The translations under genes were made by a program, and so were the position numbers. A stretch of 64,000 nucleotides of DNA, from contig JACKLQ010000001.1 of NCBI GenBank assembly GCA_024235835.1, positions 744,001 through 808,000 of the forward strand, given 5' to 3'. Of the stretch, positions 1 through 8,373 are shown piece by piece. Position 1 is the stretch's first letter. Each line of letters opens with the position of its first letter. The notes beneath the pieces were generated by a model that saw nothing but the letters and a program-made list of their open reading frames with translations, had not been told where the DNA came from and ran no database searches. The stretch is from Thiobacillus sp. (lineage in GTDB: Bacteria > Pseudomonadota > Gammaproteobacteria > Burkholderiales > Thiobacillaceae).

Positions 1-496
1 GCACGATGCTGGCCGCGGTCACGTCTTCCCGCGTATGGCTCAGGCCCTCGATGCCGTGGTAGATGATGCCGCAGGACAGGCCCAGGGCGGCCAGGGTAAG
101 GATCGCGTTGAAGCCCAGGCTCGGCACGAACAGTCCCAGGGAGGAAAGCCACAAGGGAATGGGGGCCATGCCGGCCAACAGGTAGGCATCGTGGTAGTCC
201 ATCCGCAGGCCGTCGGTCTCGGCCACCTGCTTGATGAGCCAGCCCATGGCCAGCACGGTGATCAGCTCGGTGAAGAAGAAGGCCGCGGCCACCACACTCC
301 AGTCCTTGGGCGACGCCTGGGGCAGGAAGGCCTCGGGGTATTGCGAGCCCGCGTAGTACAGCATGGCTGGCGGCAACAAGGACAGTGGCAGAACAATGAA
401 GGCGAACAGTTTGACCAGGCGCGGATGGATGCGCTCGATTTCAGGCCAGCCCTGGTACGAGGATAACGGCAGATGGGATATGACGCTCAGTTTCAT
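1..496 (-). CDS. Yip1-family integral membrane protein (C-terminus outside window)
   Basis: The reading frame starts at the ATG at 496-494, with GAGGAG about 8 nt upstream, and runs off the left edge, so only the first 165 residues are visible. The protein begins MKLSVISHLP and shows four hydrophobic segments at about residues 28-48, 67-87, 103-125 and 128-146, with few charges between them. This pattern and the GWPEIERIHP / MLYYAG region fit the Yip1 (DUF1282) membrane family of betaproteobacteria, whose biochemical role is not established. It is divergent from the MarR-type gene at 589, and a perfect palindrome lies between the two starts, so it is a likely target of that regulator. The family call comes from recognition of the sequence, not from a search. 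Confidence 0.7.
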   Translation of the reverse strand, partial: MKLSVISHLPLSSYQGWPEIERIHPRLVKLFAFIVLPLSLLPPAMLYYAGSQYPEAFLPQASPKDWSVVAAAFFFTELITVLAMGWLIKQVAETDGLRMDYHDAYLLAGMAPIPLWLSSLGLFVPSLGFNAILTLAALGLSCGIIYHGIEGLSHTREDVTAASIV

Positions 497-551
497 GATC
501 GATCTCCTCACTTGATGGACGGGCATCTCGCCCGGCAATCACTCCGTATTT

Positions 552-568
552 ACATCACGTCGTGATGT
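552..568. promoter_or_regulatory. 17-bp perfect palindrome, likely MarR-type operator
   Basis: The sequence reads acatcacg-t-cgtgatgt, two 8-bp arms around one central base. It lies between the divergent starts of the Yip1-type gene (496) and the MarR-type gene (589). MarR dimers usually bind palindromes of this size in the promoter they share with a neighbour, so autoregulation plus control of the membrane protein is the simplest reading. Binding itself is inferred. Confidence 0.6.
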
Positions 569-588
569 TTTTTTCGTAGACCCCGCTC

Positions 589-1014
589 ATGACCATGTCA
601 AGCTCGAATTTCCCCCCGCCCGCCACCCTGGGCAAGGACGATTACGAACGACTGTCCCGTTTCCGGCATCGCCTGCGCCGGTTCCTGCGCATCAGCGAGC
701 GCATCTGTCAGGCCCACGGCCTGACGCCCCTGCAATACCAGCTGCTGCTGCACGTGCGGGGCTCCCCTGGCCGTGACTGGGCCAGTATCGGCGAACTGGC
801 CGAGCGCCTGCAGGCCCAGCACCATGGCGTGGTAGCCCTGATCGACCGCTGCGAAAAGCTCGGCCTGGTGGAACGCCGCCCCGGGCGCCTGGACCGGCGG
901 GTGGTGGAGATCCATCTGCTGCCCCCGGGGGAGGAGAAGCTGGAGCGCATCGCATGCCTGCACCAGGATGAGCTGCACCAGCTGTTGCGGGAATTTGGCC
1001 GGGCGAAGAGCTGA
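589..1014 (+). CDS. MarR-family winged-helix transcriptional regulator
   Basis: The 141-residue protein has the size and layout of the MarR family: an N-terminal dimerisation helix (about 17-45), a winged helix-turn-helix (about 65-92, ASIGELAERLQAQHHGVVALIDR) and a wing carrying the typical charged DRR (102-104), then a C-terminal helix. ATG codons at 589 and 595 are both possible starts; neither has a strong ribosome binding site. The gene is divergent from the Yip1-type gene, with a 17-bp palindrome at 552-568 as its likely binding site. The ligand cannot be told from sequence. Confidence 0.85.
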   Translation: MTMSSSNFPPPATLGKDDYERLSRFRHRLRRFLRISERICQAHGLTPLQYQLLLHVRGSPGRDWASIGELAERLQAQHHGVVALIDRCEKLGLVERRPGRLDRRVVEIHLLPPGEEKLERIACLHQDELHQLLREFGRAKS

Positions 1015-1053
1015 GCCCCTTTCTCCCCGGCGTGGCTTGGTCCCAGGAAAGGG

Positions 1054-3618
1054 TCAGCCAGCTTCCCCGGGGGGCGAGGACGGGAAGCGCCAGTCCTCGA
1101 TGGGGGTAGGCTTGCCGAAGAGGTAGCCCTGGAAGGCGACGCAGCCGTTTTCCCGCAGGAAGTCTCTTTGCGCGGGGGTTTCCACGCCTTCGGCGATGAC
1201 ATCCAGCCCCAGGGAACGACTCATGGCCAGGATGGCGCGGACGATGGCGGCGTCATTGGGATCCACGCTGATGTCTCGGACAAATGACTGGTCGATCTTT
1301 ATCTGGTCCAGGGGCAGCTTTTTCAGGTATGAGAGGGAGGAGTACCCCGTGCCGAAGTCGTCCAGGGAGAATCTCACGCCCAGGGCCTTTAGTTCCCGCA
1401 TGCGCTGAATGACTTCACCCAGCTTGTCCAGAAGCACGCTTTCAGTGATTTCAAGCTTTAGACGGGAAGGGTCGATGCCGCACTGGCTGATGCAGGAGGC
1501 GATGCGGGCCACGAAATCCGGCTGGTGGAACTGGCGGCCGCTTATGTTGATCGCCAGGTCCAGATTGCATGTACGGGGATCAAGGGACCAGGCCTTGACC
1601 TGGGCACAGGCCGTCTTGAACACCCATTCCCCGATGGCCAGAATCAGGTCGGAATCCTCCGCCAGGGGAATGAACTGGGAGGGCGGTACCAGGGTACCGT
1701 CCGGGCGGGGCCAGCGCAGCAGGGCTTCGGCGCCGGTGACCCGTCCATGCTCGTCCACCTGGGGCTGGTAGTGGAGCCGCAACTCGCTTCCTGCCAGGGC
1801 CTGGCGCAGGGCGCTTTCCAGGGCAGCGCGGGCATCGATGGTGGCCTGCATGGCGACGTTGAAGAATCGGGTCTGGTTGCGGCCCGCATCCTTGGCCTGG
1901 TAGAGGGCCACATCCGCCTGTTTCAGCAACACCTCCTTGGGCTCCTCGTGATCCTGGAAGAGGATGATGCCTATGCTGACTGTGGTTTGGTAAGGCCCTT
2001 CGCTGCCTTGCAAGAAGTAGGGCTGACCCAGCGCCGCGCGGATCTTCTCGGCCACCGCCTCCGCCTGGCGGGCAGCGGTGGTCTCATCGAGCCCCAGGTT
2101 CTCCAGGATGACCACAAACTCGTCGCCGCCCAGACGGGATACTGTGTCTTCCTGACGTACGCAGGCCACCAGGCGGCTTGCCACTTCCTTGAGCAACTGG
2201 TCGCCCTCGCCGTGCCCCCGGGTGTCGTTAAGGGCCTTGAAGTTGTCCAGATCGAGAATCAGCAGGGCGCTGTGGCTCTGGCCGCGACGGCCGGCGCGCA
2301 GGGCCTGTTCCAGGCGATCCATGAGCAGCCGCCGGTTGGGCAGGTTGGTGAGGGGATCGAAATAGGCCAGGTTGTGGATTTCGGCCTCCGCCCGCTTCTT
2401 CTCGGTGATGTCCTGCTTGACCGCCAGGTAATGGGTGATGGCGCCGTCGGCGTCGCGCACCGGCGCCACGATGGCGGACTCCGCATATTCGTCCCCGCCC
2501 TTGCGCCGATTGATGAATTCGCCTTCCCAGGTCTGGCCCGACCTCAACGCAGCCCACATGGCGGTGTAGGTTTCTGGTGGCGTCCTGCCGGATTTCAGTA
2601 TGCTGGGGCTGGCACCAAGCAGTTCCTCGCGGGTATATCCCGTATCCCGGACACAGGCCGTGTTGACGTACTCGATGCGTCCTTGCAGGTCCGTGATGAC
2701 GATATTCGCCGGGCTTTGCTCCACCGCCTGGGAGAGCTTGACCAAAGCCTTGTCCCGGCTCTGGACCTCGTCAGCCATGCGGTTGAAGGTAGCGGCCAGG
2801 CCGCCGATCTCGTCCTCGCTACCTGAGCCGGTGGTGGGCACCAGATTCCGGTCGATGCGTGTACCGTACTGGCCGTCGGCGATGCGCTCCGCGCCTTCGC
2901 GCAGGCGCGCGAGCCGGCGCAGCACCAGGCGGTCCAGGATCAGGCCCAGGGCCAGAAAGGCCGCGGCGTAGCCGACCAGGCTTTTAACCAGTTGGCTGCT
3001 CCAGAGGCGCCACACCCTCTCCTCGAATTTCGCGGTGGGAATGCGGATGCTCACCACGCCGCGCAGGTCGCCCACCCGATAGTCGTAGGCCGTGGCGTAG
3101 CGCGCGCGGATGCTGGGCGGTGCCGCCTCCCGGTCGCCGTGGCATCTGAGGCAGAAGGGCTCGATGCGGATGGGTGCGGTGAAGAGCTGGTAGCCCACAC
3201 CCCGGTCGGTGACGATGTCGGACAACCTCTCGGTGGCCTGGGGATTTGCCTTGAACCAGGCGATGGCCTCCATCTCGAAGCGATCCGCCTTGTTGCCCGG
3301 GTTGCGCGGCATGTCGGAGACGTTGTTGAAGACAATGCCACTCTGATTCCAGTTGGCGAAATCCCTGGAGATGCGGGAAAAGGAATGGGCCGGCAGGAAA
3401 CCGATGGTCTTCTCGTCCACCGGCAGGCCACTGGCGATGAACTGTTCCTGGTAGATGCGCCGCGTCGCCATCATGAAGCCATAGATGGTCTTGGCGTCGT
3501 ATTCGATTTCCGCCCGGGTTTCCGATTTGAGTTTCTGAAAGCTGAAGATCAGGTCTAGGGCGAGCACGGCCCCCAGCAGGGCACCCATCAGCAGCCAGAT
3601 CTTCAGCTTCAGCTTCAT
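1054..3618 (-). CDS. Membrane heme-binding sensor with HAMP, PAS, GGDEF and EAL domains
   Basis: The 854-residue protein has an N-terminal membrane helix (about 7-27) and a periplasmic Tll0287/DUF3365-type sensor ending in a c-type heme motif CLRCH (156-160). A second membrane helix (about 211-232) is followed by HAMP, then PAS (about 290-405), GGDEF (motif RLGGDEF with GGDEF at 497-501) and EAL (EALLRW from 631, DDFGTGYSSL further on). Both catalytic signatures look intact, so it could make or degrade cyclic-di-GMP in the cytoplasm in response to a redox or gas signal at the heme. It lies 42 nt downstream of a chemoreceptor gene on the same strand, so a shared transcript is likely. Which activity dominates cannot be told. 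Confidence 0.9.
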   Translation of the reverse strand: MKLKLKIWLLMGALLGAVLALDLIFSFQKLKSETRAEIEYDAKTIYGFMMATRRIYQEQFIASGLPVDEKTIGFLPAHSFSRISRDFANWNQSGIVFNNVSDMPRNPGNKADRFEMEAIAWFKANPQATERLSDIVTDRGVGYQLFTAPIRIEPFCLRCHGDREAAPPSIRARYATAYDYRVGDLRGVVSIRIPTAKFEERVWRLWSSQLVKSLVGYAAAFLALGLILDRLVLRRLARLREGAERIADGQYGTRIDRNLVPTTGSGSEDEIGGLAATFNRMADEVQSRDKALVKLSQAVEQSPANIVITDLQGRIEYVNTACVRDTGYTREELLGASPSILKSGRTPPETYTAMWAALRSGQTWEGEFINRRKGGDEYAESAIVAPVRDADGAITHYLAVKQDITEKKRAEAEIHNLAYFDPLTNLPNRRLLMDRLEQALRAGRRGQSHSALLILDLDNFKALNDTRGHGEGDQLLKEVASRLVACVRQEDTVSRLGGDEFVVILENLGLDETTAARQAEAVAEKIRAALGQPYFLQGSEGPYQTTVSIGIILFQDHEEPKEVLLKQADVALYQAKDAGRNQTRFFNVAMQATIDARAALESALRQALAGSELRLHYQPQVDEHGRVTGAEALLRWPRPDGTLVPPSQFIPLAEDSDLILAIGEWVFKTACAQVKAWSLDPRTCNLDLAINISGRQFHQPDFVARIASCISQCGIDPSRLKLEITESVLLDKLGEVIQRMRELKALGVRFSLDDFGTGYSSLSYLKKLPLDQIKIDQSFVRDISVDPNDAAIVRAILAMSRSLGLDVIAEGVETPAQRDFLRENGCVAFQGYLFGKPTPIEDWRFPSSPPGEAG

Positions 3619-3660
3619 GCCGGCGCACCGTCGCGGCCATGTTCAGGTTTCATGGGGGCA

Positions 3661-4812
3661 TCAGGTCTGAAAGCGGGCGAGCCGTCCGTCCAATTCCTCG
3701 CCCAGCCTGGCAATGCGGTCCGCGTTGCCGATGATGCCGGCCGCTTCTTCGGCGTTCGCCCGGGAGGACTCCCGAATGCGCGAAATCTGCTGGACGATTT
3801 GTTCGACGCCAAGCCTGGCCTGGCCCGTTACCTGAACGGTGCGCTGGACCATGGTGGCGGCCTCGGCAGACCAGCGGACACTGTCGTCGATGACGCTCTC
3901 GACCTTGCGGGAAGCCTCTCCCAGGCCCCGTAGCATGTCTGCCTGGAGATCCATCTCCTGGGTGGTGTCGGCCACCGACCGGTTGATGCCCGCCAGGGTT
4001 TCACCGATTTCGGCGACACTATTCTGGGTCCGCTCAGCCAGCTTGCGCACCTCGTCGGCAACCACGGCGAAGCCGCGGCCCTGTTCCCCGGCGCGGGCCG
4101 CCTCGATGGCGGCGTTGAGAGCGAGCAAGTTGGTCTGCTCCGCCACCGCGGATACCGTGGCGAGGATCTGGTTGACCTGGACGGAGGCATCGGAAAGCCG
4201 AGCCAGCTTCTCGGACAGGGCGTCGCCGGTGCGGATGCTGTCCGCCACCCGCTGGATCATGGTCTGGACTTCTTCCCGGGCCTGGCTCAGCTGACGGCTG
4301 GCTTCCTCCATGTTGCTGGCGGTGTGTTCCGCGTCCCGGGTCAGCGCGGAAACCGCCTCCGCGATCCCGGCTGCGCTGTCGCCCGCCTGGGTGGCCAGGC
4401 CGGTTTCCACTTCAACGTGCTGGCCGATGCGGCGCGATGCTTCGGAGAATTCGGCCGAGGTCCGGCTGTTTTCCCGCGAAGCGTCCTTGACATCGTTCAG
4501 GGCCACCCGAATGTTCTCCCGGAACTGGTCGATCACCGTCAGCATGTCTTGGACTTCCATATTGAAACGGGCGTCGATGTCGGCGGCCCTGGACAGGTCC
4601 CGGGCGTTGAAGTGGGCCAGGTAAGCGGAGACCTGGCGCACGGTGTCCACGCCCCAGCGCTTTTCGTCGATGTCGTGGATCAGGACCACCAGGGCCACCA
4701 CGTACTGGACGATGGAACCGAACAGGTTGTCGGTGAAGAAGGTAGCGTTGGCGAGCAGAAGGGCGACGCCCAGCCAATGCACCATGCGCATGCGCAAGAA
4801 CAATGATTTCAA
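3661..4812 (-). CDS. Methyl-accepting chemotaxis protein without a periplasmic sensor domain
   Basis: This 383-residue receptor has two closely spaced membrane segments (about 11-24 and 31-46) with almost no loop between them, so it has no room for a periplasmic ligand domain. The rest is a long coiled-coil signalling domain with the conserved hairpin tip at 225-262 (EQTNLLALNAAIEAAR, then GEQGRGFAVVADEVRKLAER). It should contact CheA and CheW at the inner membrane, and probably senses a membrane or cytoplasmic signal. It precedes the heme/GGDEF/EAL gene at 3618, so the two may act together. Confidence 0.85.
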   Translation of the reverse strand: MKSLFLRMRMVHWLGVALLLANATFFTDNLFGSIVQYVVALVVLIHDIDEKRWGVDTVRQVSAYLAHFNARDLSRAADIDARFNMEVQDMLTVIDQFRENIRVALNDVKDASRENSRTSAEFSEASRRIGQHVEVETGLATQAGDSAAGIAEAVSALTRDAEHTASNMEEASRQLSQAREEVQTMIQRVADSIRTGDALSEKLARLSDASVQVNQILATVSAVAEQTNLLALNAAIEAARAGEQGRGFAVVADEVRKLAERTQNSVAEIGETLAGINRSVADTTQEMDLQADMLRGLGEASRKVESVIDDSVRWSAEAATMVQRTVQVTGQARLGVEQIVQQISRIRESSRANAEEAAGIIGNADRIARLGEELDGRLARFQT

Positions 4813-5081
4813 GTCCGAATCTCCTTAGCCGTTGTCGTTTCGGCGACACTACGCATGCGGAGTCCCGATGCCTGAAACCCGCTCTGAACAAGTGATAGTG
4901 CGCAGGCATCGCGATAGCCGCCCCATGACCTTGTTAATTACGGCCCGGAGGCAGGGAAGCTGAAATCGCTGGCTTGACTTTCGACAAGAAAATTTCAATT
5001 TTCGGGCTATCCGCCGCGACGGGCGGCGTTGGAGCGGCGGCCTGCAAGGCTAAGCCCGCCTCGCGCCGGGAAATGGTGGGG

Positions 5082-6584
5082 TCAACCCCCCCGGATCCTC
5101 GCCAGACGCACCGAGGGCGCCACGGCGGCCCACTCCTGGAGTTCGTCCTCCAGGGCCGCCTGGGTGAGGGGGTTGGCCTGCAACAGGGCTTCCGGCACGA
5201 CAAGTTCCCACTCGTCCGATCTGTCCCCTCCCCGGCTGGCCAGGCGCAGGCCCGCCAGGTCCATGTCCCGACGACCCAGGCCGAACAGCACGGCCAGGCG
5301 CAGGCACAGGATCAGGGGCCAGTTGGCATCGCCCCAGGGCAGGGGAAACTTCTTCAGGCTGCCCCGGCTGGCCCGCACCAGGGTGGCCAGGTTCGCCTGG
5401 TCGCGGCGGGAGAAGCCTGGCATGTCGGCGTTCTCCAATATATAGGCGCCGTGCTTGTGGAAGCCCGAGTGGGCAATGGAGATGCCCACCTCGTGGAGCC
5501 TGGCGGCCCAGGCCAGACGATGGCGCACCTCTTCCATGGGCTCGTGCACCGAGCCCGCGATGTCACGCAGCAGGCCCATGGCGACCCCCTCCACATGTTC
5601 GGCCTGGCGCCGATCCACCTGGTAACGGCGCTGGAACTGGGACACGGTCACGTCCCGCATGTCCTGGTCGTGGACCCGGCCCAGCAGATCCCAGAGGATG
5701 CCTTCCCGCATGGCCCCCAGGGCCGGGGTCATGGATTCGATGCCCAGTTCCTGAAACAGGGCCAGCATCACGGTCAGGCCACCCGGAATGACGGGGTGCC
5801 GGTCCGGCTTGAGGCCATCCAGTTCCAGGCGATCCAGGGAACCGGCCTTGATGAGTTGTTCCCGCATCCACAGAAGCCCTCCCAGGGTGATGGCCCCGTC
5901 GGAGAAACCGTTCTGCATGCAGATTTCCCCCAGGGCCTTGGCGGTGCCGGAGGAGCCCACCGCCTCCTCCCAGGCACCGTCGCGGAAGCCGGATGCCACG
6001 GCCTGGATCTCCACCCGGGCAGTGGTCTCCGCGTTCCAGAAGGCGACCTTGTCCAGGCGGCCGCTGGCGAAGAATTGCTTGGTGTAGCCGACGCAGCCCA
6101 TGCGCAGGCTTTCCCTTTCCCCGGGCTCATAGCCCACGCCCAGGATGCACTCCGTGGAACCTCCGCCGATGTCCACCACCAGACGCGGGCTGCGGGTGAG
6201 TGGCAGGCTGTGGGCCACACCCAGGTAGATGAGGCGCGCCTCCTCCCGGCCGGCCACGATGTCGATGTCGAAACCCAGGGCAGCCCGGGCCTTTTCCAGG
6301 AATGCGGGCGCATTCTTGGCCACCCGCAACGCCGAGGTACCCACCGCCCGCACGGCGCCGGCCGGCATGCCCTGGAGTCGCTCGCCGAAGCGGGCCAGGC
6401 AGTTCAGGGCACGCTTCTGGGCGGCGCCATCCAGCTTTTTCTGTTCCGTCAACCCCGCAGCCAGGCGCACAGATTCCTTCAGCGAGTCCAGGTAGAAAAG
6501 CTGTTCCCCTTCCACTCGCCCCACCTGTAGATGGAAGGAGTTGGAACCGAGGTCGATGGCGGCAAGGGTCTGGTATTCCTGCAT
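5082..6584 (-). CDS. ppx: Exopolyphosphatase, Ppx/GppA family
   Basis: The protein belongs to the ASKHA-fold phosphatases that remove terminal phosphate from polyphosphate or pppGpp. The first phosphate-binding motif DLGSNSFH lies at residues 11-18, the GREEA region with the catalytic glutamate at about 112-116, and the second motif DIGGGSTE at 138-145. A C-terminal HD-like helical domain follows, giving about 500 residues as usual for proteobacterial Ppx. The frame extends upstream to an ATG at 6632, but the start at 6584 (MQEYQTLAAIDLGSNS) matches the length of family N-termini better; neither has a clear ribosome binding site. Ppx and GppA cannot be separated with certainty from sequence alone, and no ppk lies alongside. 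Confidence 0.85.
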   Translation of the reverse strand: MQEYQTLAAIDLGSNSFHLQVGRVEGEQLFYLDSLKESVRLAAGLTEQKKLDGAAQKRALNCLARFGERLQGMPAGAVRAVGTSALRVAKNAPAFLEKARAALGFDIDIVAGREEARLIYLGVAHSLPLTRSPRLVVDIGGGSTECILGVGYEPGERESLRMGCVGYTKQFFASGRLDKVAFWNAETTARVEIQAVASGFRDGAWEEAVGSSGTAKALGEICMQNGFSDGAITLGGLLWMREQLIKAGSLDRLELDGLKPDRHPVIPGGLTVMLALFQELGIESMTPALGAMREGILWDLLGRVHDQDMRDVTVSQFQRRYQVDRRQAEHVEGVAMGLLRDIAGSVHEPMEEVRHRLAWAARLHEVGISIAHSGFHKHGAYILENADMPGFSRRDQANLATLVRASRGSLKKFPLPWGDANWPLILCLRLAVLFGLGRRDMDLAGLRLASRGGDRSDEWELVVPEALLQANPLTQAALEDELQEWAAVAPSVRLARIRGG

Positions 6585-6685
6585 GACTTGGGCATGGGGG
6601 AAAGGAAGTTTGCGATTATCTGACAGAAACATGACAAGCCCGCGAACAGGCTTGGCTCAGGCACTCCCCTCCCGGTATAACCCGC

Positions 6686-8335
6686 TCACACCTTGAAGCG
6701 GCTCGCCATATCCTGCAGTTCCCCGGCCAGGGAAGCCAGCTGGCGGGCGGAAGCGGCGGTCTGGGCCACGGACGCGCTGTTCTCCTCCGCGCCCTGGGCG
6801 ATGCGCTCCACCTTCTGGGCAATCTCCCGGGCCGCCACAGCCTGCTCCCTCAATGCCAGGTTGATGTCGTCCACGGCCTTGGTGACCTGGTCGGCGCTGG
6901 CGCGGATGCCGATGACCGAATCCCCGGCCTGGTGGGCCAGCTTGACGCCTTCGCTGACCCGACGCACGCCGGACTCCATCTCATGAGCGGCCCGCTGGGT
7001 ACCCAACTGGATCTTGGTGATCATGTCGGTGATTTCCTGGGTGGACTTGCCGGTCCGCTCGGCCAGCTTGCGCACCTCATCCGCCACCACGGCAAAGCCT
7101 CGGCCCTGCTCTCCGGCCCGGGCCGCCTCGATGGCCGCGTTCAGGGCCAGCAGATTGGTCTGGTCGGCAATGTCGCGGATCACGTTGACGATGCTGGAAA
7201 TCTGGCCGGAGAAATCCTCCAGCTCGCGGATGGTGCCCGCCGTGGCGTTGACCGCCTCGGCGATCTGGCCCATCTCGTTGGCCGCCTCGTGGATGATGCG
7301 CCCGCCCTCCTCCGACTGGGAGCCGGATTGCAGCGTGACATTGCGGGCATCCCGGGCATGCTCCTCCACCTGGTCCACGGAGACGGACAACTGCTCCACG
7401 GAAGCGGCCATGCTGGAGGCGGCCTCGGACTGGCTTTCGCTAACGCTGGCGCTGTTGCCAGCGGCGGCAGCCAGTTCAGACGACGCCTGGTTCAGGCTGT
7501 CAACGTTCTGGCGCAAGGCGCCCACCAGACTGCGCAAGCCCTCGCGCATGGTGGCCAGCTTTTTCAAAAGCTGTCCCAGCTCGTCCGCTCCCATGTCGGG
7601 CACCGTACGGGAAAGATCGCCCTGGGAAATGGCTTCGGCCGCTTCCCCGGCGGCATGCAGGGACGCACTGATGCGGCGGATGGTGAACCAGGTCGTGCCC
7701 AGCACGCCCACCACTCCGATGACCAGCAGTACCCCGAAGAGCTTGAGATCAAGGTGATAACGGGCCTCGGCGGCTTCGAATTCTTCCCGGGCCACCCGCT
7801 GCTGCAAATCCATCAAGGCCGTCAGGGCATCCGAGGCGGCCTTGCGCTCCTCCATACTTGCGGCAAGGAAGTCGGAAAGGGTGGAGACGCTGAAATCCCC
7901 GCGGTCCAGGGCCGCCACTGCTACCAGCAACTTCTCCACCCAGACCTTGCGCTTGGCCTTGAAATCCGCCGCCAGCGCTTTCTCTTCCTCCGTCAAGAAG
8001 GTCGCCATGTACTTGTCCCACAGTACATCGATCTTGCTCTTACTCCCTCGCACTGCATCGGTGTGCAGGGACATTGGATGATCATGAGCGGCATGCAGCA
8101 GGCCATTCGGATCATGCTGGAAGCCCGCCAGCACATGAGCATGGTTTTCGTCGATCAGGTGCTGGATCTGGCCCAGGTCATGGAGCGGTACGGCCCTGTC
8201 CTCGTAAACAGTCTTCAGGGAATCCCGCGCGGCCTGGAGGCCGATCCAGCCAAGGACCACGGATATGGCGAACAGGGTTCCGGCCAGCACGGAAATGAAC
8301 CAGAAACGCTGAGCAATGCTGAGCTTGTTGAGCAT
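6686..8335 (-). CDS. Methyl-accepting chemotaxis protein with periplasmic four-helix sensor
   Basis: The roughly 549-residue receptor has a classic layout: an N-terminal membrane helix, a periplasmic helical sensor of about 160 residues (4HB_MCP-like), a second membrane helix near residues 195-217, HAMP, and a signalling domain with the hairpin DQTNLLALNAAIEAAR followed by GEQGRGFAVVADEVRKLAER. An in-frame GTG lies at 8341, but the ATG at 8335 is better spaced from the GGGAG upstream and was chosen. No CheR-tethering pentapeptide is seen at the C-terminus, which ends MASRFKV. The ligand is unknown. The gene sits 38 nt downstream of the DUF748 gene on the same strand. Confidence 0.88.
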   Translation of the reverse strand: MLNKLSIAQRFWFISVLAGTLFAISVVLGWIGLQAARDSLKTVYEDRAVPLHDLGQIQHLIDENHAHVLAGFQHDPNGLLHAAHDHPMSLHTDAVRGSKSKIDVLWDKYMATFLTEEEKALAADFKAKRKVWVEKLLVAVAALDRGDFSVSTLSDFLAASMEERKAASDALTALMDLQQRVAREEFEAAEARYHLDLKLFGVLLVIGVVGVLGTTWFTIRRISASLHAAGEAAEAISQGDLSRTVPDMGADELGQLLKKLATMREGLRSLVGALRQNVDSLNQASSELAAAAGNSASVSESQSEAASSMAASVEQLSVSVDQVEEHARDARNVTLQSGSQSEEGGRIIHEAANEMGQIAEAVNATAGTIRELEDFSGQISSIVNVIRDIADQTNLLALNAAIEAARAGEQGRGFAVVADEVRKLAERTGKSTQEITDMITKIQLGTQRAAHEMESGVRRVSEGVKLAHQAGDSVIGIRASADQVTKAVDDINLALREQAVAAREIAQKVERIAQGAEENSASVAQTAASARQLASLAGELQDMASRFKV

Positions 8336-8373
8336 ATGCACTCCCGAATACCGGGCTGGAAGGTGACAGATTT

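Noticed and set aside
4988..5003. Palindrome gaaaatt-tc-aattttc in the gap between the chemoreceptor and ppx genes
   Set aside because: Short, AT-rich and after the ppx stop; it could be part of a terminator, but no GC stem supports it.
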